From Rheinheimera sp. A13L (GTDB taxonomy: Bacteria > Pseudomonadota > Gammaproteobacteria > Enterobacterales > Alteromonadaceae): a DNA stretch of 64,000 nt. The DNA lies in contig NZ_AFHI01000015.1 in assembly GCF_000217935.1 (NCBI RefSeq), positions 1 through 64,000 on the forward strand. The letters run 5' to 3'. Each line of letters starts with the position of its first letter. Positions within the stretch are counted from its first letter, which is position 1. The translations under genes and the position numbers were made by a program. Under the pieces are notes generated by a model that saw nothing but the letters and a program-made list of their open reading frames with translations, searched no databases and was not told where the DNA came from. Of this stretch, positions 37,826-45,981 are shown in pieces.

Positions 37826-40235
37826 TTCACTGACGATGCTGGGTAACTATTTCATCACTGGCGTGCGCGCCGTATTGCGGCATAAAACGCATTTGGCGCT
37901 GAATCTGCTGGGGTTAACTACAGGTTTGGCTTCGGCCTTGCTGATTTTACTCTACGCCAGTTATGAGCTGGGTTATGACACCATGCACCCGAATGCCGAA
38001 AACAGCTACCGGCTGGAGCAGTTTTTCCTGCCGGTGAACCAGCGCTTCCCGGTTTCCAGCCCGGCAATGAAAGCTGTGCTGGAGAACTACGACAAGCGGA
38101 TGAAAGTGACCCGGATCAACACAGGGGCGCCAGAGTTAAGCTTGGCAGGTTCAAACCAGAAACTATCTCTGGAATGGGCTCAGGCTGTGGATGCCAATAT
38201 CACAGATTTTTTCCAGATTGAGGTGCTACAAGGCGACTTAACTGCGGCTTTAACCCAGCCAAATCAAATCGCCTTATCTGAACAAGAGGCCTTGCGGTTA
38301 TTTGGCAACACTACTGTACTTGGCCAACAATTGCAGCTTGGCGAGCAGCGTTATAGCGTCAGCGCTCTGTATCGTATGCCTGAACAAAGCCATTTTCAGG
38401 CGGGCTCATTGCGCCGGATCAGCGATGAAGTGGCGGCCGGTCGCCTTGCGGTGAATAACGTCTATAGCTATATCCAATTGCCAGCAGGTTTTGATCAAAC
38501 CGCTATGCTGCGCGAATTAACCACTCAGTTGAATCAGCAAGCTTATGAAGGCGGCAAAGTGACTGAACTGCAACTGCGCGCACTGACGGATATCCATTTG
38601 CATTCCAGCCTGGCTTATGAATTTAAAGTCAATGGGTCAGCAGCTACTGTGAGTATCTGTCTGGTATTGGCGGCCTTACTACTGCTGATTGCTGCCATCA
38701 ACTTTATCAATATGAGCACTGCACGAGCGGCAATGCGTGCCAAAGAAGTAGGAGTGCGCAAAGCCTTGGGTGCCAGCCGTAGCCAGCTGTTTGTGCAGTT
38801 TATGCTGGAATCCTTATTAATTGCCTGCTGTGCCGGTTTACTGGCTGCAGTTGTTGTAGAGCTGGTATTACCAGAGTTTAATTTGCTGGTGAACCGCCCT
38901 CTTCAGCTGAATTATATCGGCAATTTTGGCCTGATTTTACTGGCGAGTGTGTTTAGTGTTGGTGTGCTGGCAGGTGTCTATCCGGCGGTATTTATCTCAG
39001 CCTTTGATGCGAAAAAAGTACTGAGTGGTGATTTTCAACGTGGCAACACAGCTATCTGGCTGCGTAAAGGCTTATTGGTACTGCAGGGCGCTATTACTAT
39101 AGGTTTACTGGTATCAAGCGTTGTGCTGCAACAGCAATTACAACTGTTGCAAAACCAGAGCACAGGCTATCAGCGTGAAGCCAGATTAATGGTCAATGGT
39201 ATGGATAACAGCCTGTTGTTTCACGCAGACAACCAAAACCTGTTACAAAGCCTGCAAAAGGTAGAAGGCGTCAATGCAGTATCTCTACTGGATATGCAAA
39301 TCACCGATACCATTTCTCAGGCCATGGATATTCAGCTGCCAGGCCAAACTGTGGACTCTGCGCTGCCCCCTATTTCACAAATGGGCACAGGTTTTGATAT
39401 TGCCAAAACCGCAGGTCTGACACTACTGGCAGGTCGCGATTTTAGCGAAACCTATCAAAGCGACTGGTACCAAAGACATGGCGATCATGCCACAGCGGCA
39501 GTGATCATTACCGAATCGCTGGCACGTAAAGCGGGCTACGAAAATCTGCAGGATGTGATTGGTCAGCAATGGCTGCTGCCCGGAGATGTTCCTGTACTGC
39601 GTATGCAGGTGGTGGGAGTGGTTGCAGATATTCAGATCGGGTCCGCCTTAAAACAACAAGAGCCTTTGATTTTGATTTGTGGCCGCTCTCCTATGACGTA
39701 CGCCAATATACTGCTCAGTATGCAGCCAGAGCAGGCCCTTACCGTCCGCGCCAAAGTACAAAACCTGCTGACTGAGCGCCTGCAGCGCCAGGACTTAAAA
39801 CTAAGCTGGTTGAGTGATGACTACAATGCGATTTACCAGAACCAGCAACGTCAGGGCAAAGTCATAGCACTATTCGCCACGCTGGCCATAGCTTTAACCT
39901 GTGTTGGCTTATTTGGTCTGGCCGCTTTTAGCGCCGAGCAACGTTCACGCGAGGTGGCAATGCGTAAAGTACTGGGCGCAGGACGTTTTAATCTGGTGAA
40001 TTTACTGGCCAGCGAATATATCAAGCTGATGGCTGTAAGCGCAGTACTGGCAATACCTGCCACCTTTTGGGCGCTGAACAGCTGGCTGAGTGAATTCAGC
40101 GTACGTATCAGCCAGAACCCGTTGTGGTACCTGCTGGCCGCGGCAGCCACTTTTGCCATTTGCTGGTGTACAGTTGCGGCATTAGCCTGGCAAGTTGCAG
40201 GGCGAAAACCAGCCATGGTATTAAGACAGCAATAA
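37818..40235 (+). CDS. FtsX-type ABC permease with two MacB/FtsX units
   Basis: This 805-residue protein has two halves, each with a MacB periplasmic core domain and an FtsX membrane part. The first has helices at about 25-45 and 285-400 with RAAMRAKEVGVRKALGASR; the second has a helix near 420-440 and a cluster at the C-terminus with EQRSREVAMRKVLGAGR. Eight helices total suggest it acts as a monomer, unlike four-helix dimeric MacB. Likely substrates are antimicrobial peptides or lipoproteins; unknown. The start at 37818 gives the natural N-terminus. Confidence 0.92.
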   Translation: MLNSLTMLGNYFITGVRAVLRHKTHLALNLLGLTTGLASALLILLYASYELGYDTMHPNAENSYRLEQFFLPVNQRFPVSSPAMKAVLENYDKRMKVTRINTGAPELSLAGSNQKLSLEWAQAVDANITDFFQIEVLQGDLTAALTQPNQIALSEQEALRLFGNTTVLGQQLQLGEQRYSVSALYRMPEQSHFQAGSLRRISDEVAAGRLAVNNVYSYIQLPAGFDQTAMLRELTTQLNQQAYEGGKVTELQLRALTDIHLHSSLAYEFKVNGSAATVSICLVLAALLLLIAAINFINMSTARAAMRAKEVGVRKALGASRSQLFVQFMLESLLIACCAGLLAAVVVELVLPEFNLLVNRPLQLNYIGNFGLILLASVFSVGVLAGVYPAVFISAFDAKKVLSGDFQRGNTAIWLRKGLLVLQGAITIGLLVSSVVLQQQLQLLQNQSTGYQREARLMVNGMDNSLLFHADNQNLLQSLQKVEGVNAVSLLDMQITDTISQAMDIQLPGQTVDSALPPISQMGTGFDIAKTAGLTLLAGRDFSETYQSDWYQRHGDHATAAVIITESLARKAGYENLQDVIGQQWLLPGDVPVLRMQVVGVVADIQIGSALKQQEPLILICGRSPMTYANILLSMQPEQALTVRAKVQNLLTERLQRQDLKLSWLSDDYNAIYQNQQRQGKVIALFATLAIALTCVGLFGLAAFSAEQRSREVAMRKVLGAGRFNLVNLLASEYIKLMAVSAVLAIPATFWALNSWLSEFSVRISQNPLWYLLAAAATFAICWCTVAALAWQVAGRKPAMVLRQQ

Positions 40236-40267
40236 TGGAAAAACCAATGATACATAAAGGATTATGC

Positions 40268-41365
40268 ATGAAACTCAGTCTTATTTCATTAGGCGTGCTG
40301 CTTGGCAGCACGCTAATACTCAGCGCTTGCAGTACAGCAAACAAGGTCCAACGCCACTTAGGCAAAGATGCAGTAACAGAGCAATTTACCGAAGGTAAGC
40401 ATCAAGGCACCTATCGTAATTTGTATCGTACCCCAGTGGAGCAGCGTCAGTATCCGGCCAACTGCGAAGTCGACTGCTATCCTGCGCATCAGGCCGTTGA
40501 GTGTAAAACACCGGGCCAGGATTGCCGGTATACTGGCGTGCAACAAGCGCCTCTGTTGAACAGCGGTTTTAGTCTGCAATGGCTTGGCCATGCCAGCTTT
40601 TTAGTCAAGACGCCGGATGGCCAACAATTGCTGTTTGATCCAGTGTTTGGTCAGTTTGACTGGCCAGTAAACTGGGCTCAGCATTTGGCAGGTATTATAA
40701 AACGGCCCTACACCCCCACATTGAGCGCAGAGCAGCTGGCTGCCACAGACGCTGTATTGTATTCGCACTTGCATTACGATCATTTTAGCCATGACAGCAT
40801 AGAGCAAATAGGCAACAGCCCTACCTATTACCTGCCTTTGGGTATGGCCGATTATATGCCAGAAGCTGGCTACAACATTGTTGAACAAGCCTGGTATAGC
40901 CACAGCACATTAGGTGAACTGAATATCCATTTAGTACCGGCACACCACTTTAACAGCCGCAAATTGTTTAACGATCATAATCAGGCTATGTGGGGAGGCT
41001 GGCTGTTGGAACAAAACGGAAAAACATTGTTTTTTGCGGGTGATACCGGTTATTCAGCCCACTTTAAAGATATTCAGCAAAAATACGGAGATATTGATAT
41101 TTGTCTGCTGCCGATAGCCTCTTATCATCATGACACAGATGGTGACTGGTATCGCTATGTCCATACCACGCCTGAGGATGCCTTGATTGCCGCCAATGAA
41201 CTCGGCTGCAAAGTGATGATCCCCTGGGGCTATGGTAATGCCAGCTGGCAGATGGGGGACATTAGCTCACACTCGCCACTGTTACGTTTACTGCATATGC
41301 AGCAGCAACTGGATAGCCAGATGCCGCTGCTGATTTTGAATGAGGGTGATAGCGTGCAGTTGTAA
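40268..41365 (+). CDS. MBL-fold hydrolase lipoprotein (UlaG / NAPE-PLD-like)
   Basis: This 365-residue protein has a lipoprotein signal ending LILSAC-S and a beta-lactamase-fold domain. The zinc motif is SHLHYDHFS (HxHxDH), with later ligands in PAHHFNSR and FFAGDTGYS. It resembles the NAPE-PLD-like branch acting on phospholipid-type or cyclic phosphoester substrates. AAAGGA lies before the ATG at 40268. It follows the exporter permease by 32 bases and may be the fourth gene of the sigma-54 operon, which suggests a membrane-lipid or envelope function. Confidence 0.85.
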   Translation: MKLSLISLGVLLGSTLILSACSTANKVQRHLGKDAVTEQFTEGKHQGTYRNLYRTPVEQRQYPANCEVDCYPAHQAVECKTPGQDCRYTGVQQAPLLNSGFSLQWLGHASFLVKTPDGQQLLFDPVFGQFDWPVNWAQHLAGIIKRPYTPTLSAEQLAATDAVLYSHLHYDHFSHDSIEQIGNSPTYYLPLGMADYMPEAGYNIVEQAWYSHSTLGELNIHLVPAHHFNSRKLFNDHNQAMWGGWLLEQNGKTLFFAGDTGYSAHFKDIQQKYGDIDICLLPIASYHHDTDGDWYRYVHTTPEDALIAANELGCKVMIPWGYGNASWQMGDISSHSPLLRLLHMQQQLDSQMPLLILNEGDSVQL

Positions 41366-41376
41366 ACCCCTGACTA

Positions 41377-41655
41377 TCAGGCGACAGGCTTTAAACTGGC
41401 TTTTGCAGCCAGTTTATCACCCAGTTTGCCTGTAACAGCCCACACCACTAACGCAACCCAGGCTATCCATGAAAAACCTGCAGGAATATTGAGTAAGGCA
41501 ATTTTAGCTGCATGCTGGCGATTCAATGCCAAAGCCAGCAGGCTTGGCAAAAACCAGACTATTAAAAACAACAGCCCAAAAACCACTAAAAAAACCAGAT
41601 CCGCTTGTTGCCATGCTTCAGTAAAAGCCGCTAAAAATTGTTGTAAAGTTTCCAT
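41377..41655 (-). CDS. Superinfection-immunity-like small membrane protein
   Basis: This 92-residue protein has two membrane helices (LVFLVVFGLLFLIVWFLPSLLA and SWIAWVALVVWAV) and the LNIPAGFSWIAWVALVVWA pattern of the Imm_superinfect family, named after phage T4 Imm. Many chromosomal members are of unknown function. GAGGAG sits 6 bases before the ATG, overlapping the end of the upstream small gene, so the two are coupled. Confidence 0.75.
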   Translation of the reverse strand: METLQQFLAAFTEAWQQADLVFLVVFGLLFLIVWFLPSLLALALNRQHAAKIALLNIPAGFSWIAWVALVVWAVTGKLGDKLAAKASLKPVA

Positions 41656-41658
41656 GTC

Positions 41659-41799
41659 TTACTCCTCGTTATTGGTTTCAAATTTGTTTTGCAGTACAGA
41701 GGCCACAAGCCATAACACGATAAACAGCACCATAAATTCAGCATCACTGGAGTAAAGCTCAGTCGTCAGTTCTGAGACGCAGTAGTTTAAAGTTTCCAT
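41659..41799 (-). CDS. 46-residue membrane protein upstream of the immunity-like gene
   Basis: This short gene encodes METLNYCVSE..., one hydrophobic helix (FMVLFIVLWLVASVL) and a polar acidic end. It has an AGGA before the ATG. Its stop lies 3 bases before the ATG of the next gene, which also begins METL. The shared start and topology suggest a duplicated N-terminal part or a two-component small membrane complex. No known family. Confidence 0.6.
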   Translation of the reverse strand: METLNYCVSELTTELYSSDAEFMVLFIVLWLVASVLQNKFETNNEE

Positions 41800-41843
41800 C
41801 AAATAGTCCTCGTTGTTGATCATCAGGTCAGTTTTTTACACGC

Positions 41844-43319
41844 TTAAAGTTTTATGCCAGACAGGGCTGCCAGCTGAGACTTCAGTTCATCCACTGACCA
41901 GGCCTTGCCTTGCTGCACTACTGTATGCAGTGTATTTAGCGCTTTCAGGTCGTGCAGTGGGTTGCTTTTCAGCACAATAAAGTCGGCGACATAACCTGTT
42001 TTGAGCTGACCATGATCGGCCAGGCCCAGATGATGTGCGCCGCCGCTGGTCGCCAGTTGCAAAACCTGCCAGTTTGTCAGGCCTGCAACCTGGCTAAGTT
42101 GCAGTTCGCGCAGGTAAAATGGCCCGCTGGCCACGCTGTCAGTACCAATTGCCAGTGGTACACCAGCGTCATAAAGGCGCTTAAACAGTTGCAGTACCTT
42201 GGGTATTTGTTGCTGCGCTGTAGCTAATTCCTCTGCTGACCAGTCATAACTGGGGGCTGCCAATGTTGCGCGCCAGCGCTTGCGCATTTGTGGGTGATAC
42301 ACCCACATATCCTGTTCCGGGTATAAGGTTTCCAACTCGCGGGCGAAGTACATCAGTTCATTCGCGACTAACGTCAGATCAATCCGGGTTTGTTGGCGGG
42401 CCAAAGTGTGGATAAGCTGTTGCATAGGTGCGTTGTCATAATCAACGTGCTTAAACCAGCTATAAACAAAGCGGGCGCTATGCGGAATTTTACGTTCGGC
42501 TACATAAGCAGCTTTGCCTTCACCGGTTAATAGTTCTGCACTGGTAGGCAAGGCATGAGTTAAAGCATCAATCCCCAGATCGGCGGCATATTGCCAGCTC
42601 ACAGCGTCCAGATGCGCTATGGTTTTCAATCCAGCCGCTTTGGTCAAATCTATCCCCATTGCCACTTCTTCTTTGGTTAAGCCCTGATAGAGTTTGATGT
42701 ACTCTGCACCCAGCGCCTTTTGTCTGTTGATTTCAGCTCGCCAGCCAGCTTCATCTTTTGGATGCACAGATCCCCCTAAAATGGGAGTAGGTTCAAATAC
42801 AAAACCGGCATAACTCAACTTTGGACCAGGCCAGTGTCCAGCTCTCTGCTGTTTGGCGTATTCAGCGTTAGCCTCTGGTTCACCTGCAGGGCTAAAAGCG
42901 GTAGTCACACCAGTAGCCAGAGTGCTCAGTGCATGATAGCGGGTCAGTTCGCTATGACCTTTTAGCGTCATAACCGGTCTACCATCCTGCATTTCAACTC
43001 TGTGTGGCCCTGCGGTCAGATGCAGATGCACATCGATAAGGCCAGGCAACAGATACTGATCCTGTACATCAATCTGCTGAGTCGCTGCAGGTAAGCTGCC
43101 ATCACCTTGTTGCTGCTGGCCCATTTGCACTATGCGACCATCTTTGACCAGCAACCAACCATCGCTCAATTGCTGCTCTGTAGCGGGATTTAATAAAGTG
43201 GCATTGTGGTACAGCACTGTCCCGGCCTGCGCAGCTGGTTTTTCAGCGACTGCCTGTGACAGAGAACAGCTTGCCATCAGACAAAACAGCACTGATTTTT
43301 TTAAAGTCATTGTTTTCAA
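41844..43319 (-). CDS. Exported imidazolonepropionase-like amidohydrolase
   Basis: This protein of about 491 residues has a signal peptide (KKSVLFCLMASCSLSQAVA). The amidohydrolase domain has the metal motif LPGLIDVHLHLTAGPH, a lysine in AEYIKLYQGL (possible carbamylated ligand), TIAHLDAVS, and the late aspartate in LAIGTDSVASG. AAGGAG sits 7 bases before a TTG at 43319, which is preferred; an ATG at 43310 is the alternative. It is related in type to the larger propeller-amidohydrolase elsewhere in the window. The substrate is unknown. Confidence 0.85.
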   Translation of the reverse strand: MKTMTLKKSVLFCLMASCSLSQAVAEKPAAQAGTVLYHNATLLNPATEQQLSDGWLLVKDGRIVQMGQQQQGDGSLPAATQQIDVQDQYLLPGLIDVHLHLTAGPHRVEMQDGRPVMTLKGHSELTRYHALSTLATGVTTAFSPAGEPEANAEYAKQQRAGHWPGPKLSYAGFVFEPTPILGGSVHPKDEAGWRAEINRQKALGAEYIKLYQGLTKEEVAMGIDLTKAAGLKTIAHLDAVSWQYAADLGIDALTHALPTSAELLTGEGKAAYVAERKIPHSARFVYSWFKHVDYDNAPMQQLIHTLARQQTRIDLTLVANELMYFARELETLYPEQDMWVYHPQMRKRWRATLAAPSYDWSAEELATAQQQIPKVLQLFKRLYDAGVPLAIGTDSVASGPFYLRELQLSQVAGLTNWQVLQLATSGGAHHLGLADHGQLKTGYVADFIVLKSNPLHDLKALNTLHTVVQQGKAWSVDELKSQLAALSGIKL

Positions 43320-43391
43320 AGTAAGACTCCTTAAAGCCAAGGTAAGTGAACTTGTTGTGTTTGCTTAAGAAGTCGTGCAGTTTTTGTCAGC

Positions 43392-43425
43392 TGTTACAAA
43401 AATTTTTTTATTTATTTTTGTAACA
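43392..43425. promoter_or_regulatory. Perfect 12-bp palindrome between divergent amidohydrolase and ECF sigma genes
   Basis: TGTTACAAAAAT (43392-43403) and ATTTTTGTAACA (43414-43425) are perfect inverted arms with a 10-base A/T spacer. It sits in a divergent promoter region, so an operator for a dimeric regulator is more likely than a terminator. Confidence 0.7.
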
Positions 43426-43506
43426 CTTTGCCAACAGGGGCAGACTTACTAAGAGCAGAGTGATAACTTTGATAAAAACTATAAGATATTGAACAGGGAG
43501 GTTTTT

Positions 43507-44031
43507 TTGACTCTATCTACCAGCAGCCTTGCATCGCCTGAGCAGTTTTTACTTGAACTATGGCAACAAAATCAGGCCGCGATCAGCCGCACCCTGATGG
43601 CATCAGAGGCAGACCCGGCAGCACGGCAGGATTTAAAGCAGGATATTTTTCTGGCGCTGCATCAGTCGGCTACGCGCATTCAGAGTGCAGAGCTGCCACG
43701 CGCTTACCTGTTTCGTATTGTGCACAACGTCACTGTTGATCACATAGCCAGGGCAAAACGCCAGCAATGGCAGCCGCTGGATGAAGACCATCAACAGCTG
43801 TTAGTTCAGGACTGTCCTTCGGCTGAAGTCGGTGAGCAACAGCAAAGCCAGCAGTTAATGCTGGCAGTGCGGCGCTTATCTGCAGCCAACCGTCAGGTTA
43901 TTTTGCTGGCGATGGAAGATTTGGATGCCCCTGAGATTGCAGAAATTCTGCAGTTAAGCCAGGGGGCGGTACGGGTGCGGTTAAATCGCGCTAAAACAGA
44001 ACTGATGGAGATCATGCAAAATGGCAGATAA
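43507..44031 (+). CDS. ECF-type RNA polymerase sigma factor
   Basis: This 174-residue sigma-70-family protein has region 2 (DLKQDIFLALHQSATRI...PRAYLFRIVHNVTVDHIARAKR) and region 4 (RLSAANRQVILLAMEDLDAPEIAEILQLSQGAVRVRLNRAKTEL). The start is a TTG with GGGAGG 5 bases upstream; a TTG six codons earlier overlaps that site. Its end overlaps the next gene by 11 bases, the usual setup with an anti-sigma factor. Confidence 0.88.
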   Translation: MTLSTSSLASPEQFLLELWQQNQAAISRTLMASEADPAARQDLKQDIFLALHQSATRIQSAELPRAYLFRIVHNVTVDHIARAKRQQWQPLDEDHQQLLVQDCPSAEVGEQQQSQQLMLAVRRLSAANRQVILLAMEDLDAPEIAEILQLSQGAVRVRLNRAKTELMEIMQNGR

Positions 44032-44614
44032 TTTTGATTTTGCCGCCCTGACAAAAAGCTGGCAACAACAGAAAACCCCAACCGAGCAGTTGCCCAACGA
44101 GACGGATCTGGCACAAGCAGCACAACGTCAACGCCGACAAAAATGGCTGATGTACGGCGAATGGCTTAGTGCAGTAGTGATGCTGACTACCGCTTGCTGG
44201 TTAGCCTTTACTATGCCGGGATGGCTGGGGTATCTGGCTGCTGTGTTCCTCACATTCGGGGCACTTAGCACAGCTTATATCGGCTGGACAGTGCACAGAC
44301 CTATACTGGCTTATGACAACTGGAGCAGCAGTGGTTTAGTGCAATTTCGCGCCCGGGCCTGTCAGCTCACACTGCGTTACTACCTCTATACCCAATTGTC
44401 CTGTGTTGCCTTGATGTTATTTTCCGGTTTGTTGTGGCTGCTAGAGTGGCGAAAACTTGCAGAGATCCCCACAGACTTGCTGCTGTTTTACAGTCTGGTG
44501 GTATGCCCACTTTGTCTGCTGATGATGTTGCGCTTGCAGCAAAAAAAACGGCAAAAAGTAACACAACTACAAGAACTCACCCGCTTAGCGGATGACTTTC
44601 AGCGCAGCGAATAG
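44021..44614 (+). CDS. Four-helix membrane protein, possible anti-sigma factor
   Basis: This 197-residue protein has a cytoplasmic N-terminus of about 45 residues, four membrane helices in two pairs (about 46-65, 68-88; 120-140, 150-168) and a basic coiled tail. It overlaps the sigma factor gene, so it is probably its membrane regulator. It lacks the classical zinc anti-sigma motif (HxxxCxxC), so the assignment rests on position only. Confidence 0.6.
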   Translation: MADNFDFAALTKSWQQQKTPTEQLPNETDLAQAAQRQRRQKWLMYGEWLSAVVMLTTACWLAFTMPGWLGYLAAVFLTFGALSTAYIGWTVHRPILAYDNWSSSGLVQFRARACQLTLRYYLYTQLSCVALMLFSGLLWLLEWRKLAEIPTDLLLFYSLVVCPLCLLMMLRLQQKKRQKVTQLQELTRLADDFQRSE

Positions 44615-44747
44615 TTGCGCTCAGTCAGGGATGCACCACCTTTAACAGGTGCAAACAAAGCATTCAAAAGTATCGGCAGTGATTGGCAAAGGTGCACAAA
44701 TCAGCTAATGTAACTTTTTTGCAACTTTTGTTTCTTTTGAGGTAGTG

Positions 44748-45149
44748 ATGAATAAGTGGTTGTTGTTGGGTTTGCTGAGTACTGGTGTGCATGCCTATGA
44801 GCCGGACAGAGATCAGGTGCTGCGGTTTGAACCTACACCATTCAAAGATGTGCAGCTCAATTGTCAGCGTGACAAAAATATTGTGCCCAGACGCAGTGAC
44901 CTGATTTTGGATAACTATGCTTTGCTGGCCGCTGATAACGGCGAGCGCGTTGCTATTATCACTGTGACCAATGGCGCTGGTGGTCAGCGTATGTTTAATC
45001 AGGAACATTTAGTGGCTTTGATGGCAGACTGCAGCCGTATTTTTCCACAAGCCTTTGAGCTTAGTCTGGCGTCAGGTCAGCAAACCACAATACAAATTTA
45101 TTTTGGTCGTCGGGTACAACCTGTACTGCAGTTAATCAGCAATAACTGA
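44748..45149 (+). CDS. Small secreted protein of unknown function
   Basis: This 133-residue protein begins MNKWLLLGLLSTGVHA, a signal peptide with AxA-like cleavage before YEPD. The mature part has two cysteines (LNCQRD, ADCSRIF) that may form a disulfide. GAGGT lies before the ATG at 44748; a GTG one codon earlier is possible. It is converging with the next gene, 14 bases apart. Family not recognised. Confidence 0.65.
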   Translation: MNKWLLLGLLSTGVHAYEPDRDQVLRFEPTPFKDVQLNCQRDKNIVPRRSDLILDNYALLAADNGERVAIITVTNGAGGQRMFNQEHLVALMADCSRIFPQAFELSLASGQQTTIQIYFGRRVQPVLQLISNN

Positions 45150-45163
45150 CAGGGCACCAGAGC

Positions 45164-45700
45164 TTATTGTAAAAACCGCTCTTTATCCTCTATCGTGCAT
45201 TGGGCTACTGGTATTGGGTTATTAGCGCGGTTTACCATCCAGCATTCGTCATAAATAGAGCAATAACAAAGCTCTATCTGTAAGTTGTCTTGATCTGCAA
45301 GTAACTTCGCCACTTCGGCATCACGCAGTTCCATGGGTTTAGTGGACTCTCCTGCCGACAAGACTATGGAACCTATGTGTGATTGCACATGACCTACGGT
45401 ACGACCACTGCGCAGTTGCAAATAATCTGGCCAGCTTTTTACCGCTTTATTGTCATAGCTCAGTCTGGCATGTTTAACAACCGCAGGTCCCGTTCCTTTG
45501 TTACTGACTATATAATAAAAAAAGGAACGGCTATCGTTGTAGCTACGTTGAATTTCCACTCTTGGCCATACCGAAGCTCTGGCATAAGCTCTGTCAATAG
45601 AGGCCGAATAAATACTGACAAAGGCGGTAATTAAACTGACGATCAGTGCGGAACCGGCGATAATCATTTCCGGATTCTTAAAGCTGTAACCTGTTGTCAT
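45164..45700 (-). CDS. Single-pass membrane protein of unknown function
   Basis: This 178-residue protein has one N-terminal membrane helix (MIIAGSALIVSLITAFVSIYSA) and an extracytoplasmic beta-rich domain with SNKGTGPAVVKHARLSYD, a pattern seen in many phage- and island-associated hypothetical proteins, and three late cysteines. No function can be assigned. The 250 bases upstream hold no clear gene. Confidence 0.65.
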   Translation of the reverse strand: MTTGYSFKNPEMIIAGSALIVSLITAFVSIYSASIDRAYARASVWPRVEIQRSYNDSRSFFYYIVSNKGTGPAVVKHARLSYDNKAVKSWPDYLQLRSGRTVGHVQSHIGSIVLSAGESTKPMELRDAEVAKLLADQDNLQIELCYCSIYDECWMVNRANNPIPVAQCTIEDKERFLQ

Positions 45701-45981
45701 CTCTTGATAATTCCCTTTACCTTAACCTTATTGATGCCACTTACTGTAAAACATTTGTGACTGAAACAACAAGAGTGCAACAGAAAAAATGGCTTGCTCC
45801 AGTGTCTGGCCATTTCGCCTCGGGCAAAGCCAGGCTAACTCTATCCGCTCTATCTGTCGATTAGCCTTATCTAGAACCTACTACTTCCAAATTTGTTTAC
45901 ATTTGCCGACACTTTTAGTCGGGTAAAAGCGTTAAACTAGCCACGCCTTTTTTGGGCCGTTTTAAACAAGGAATGCTGTAC

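Noticed and set aside
45701-45951. Possible small gene before the MFS transporter
   Set aside because: No start with ribosome-binding site and sustained frame was found; probably promoter DNA only.
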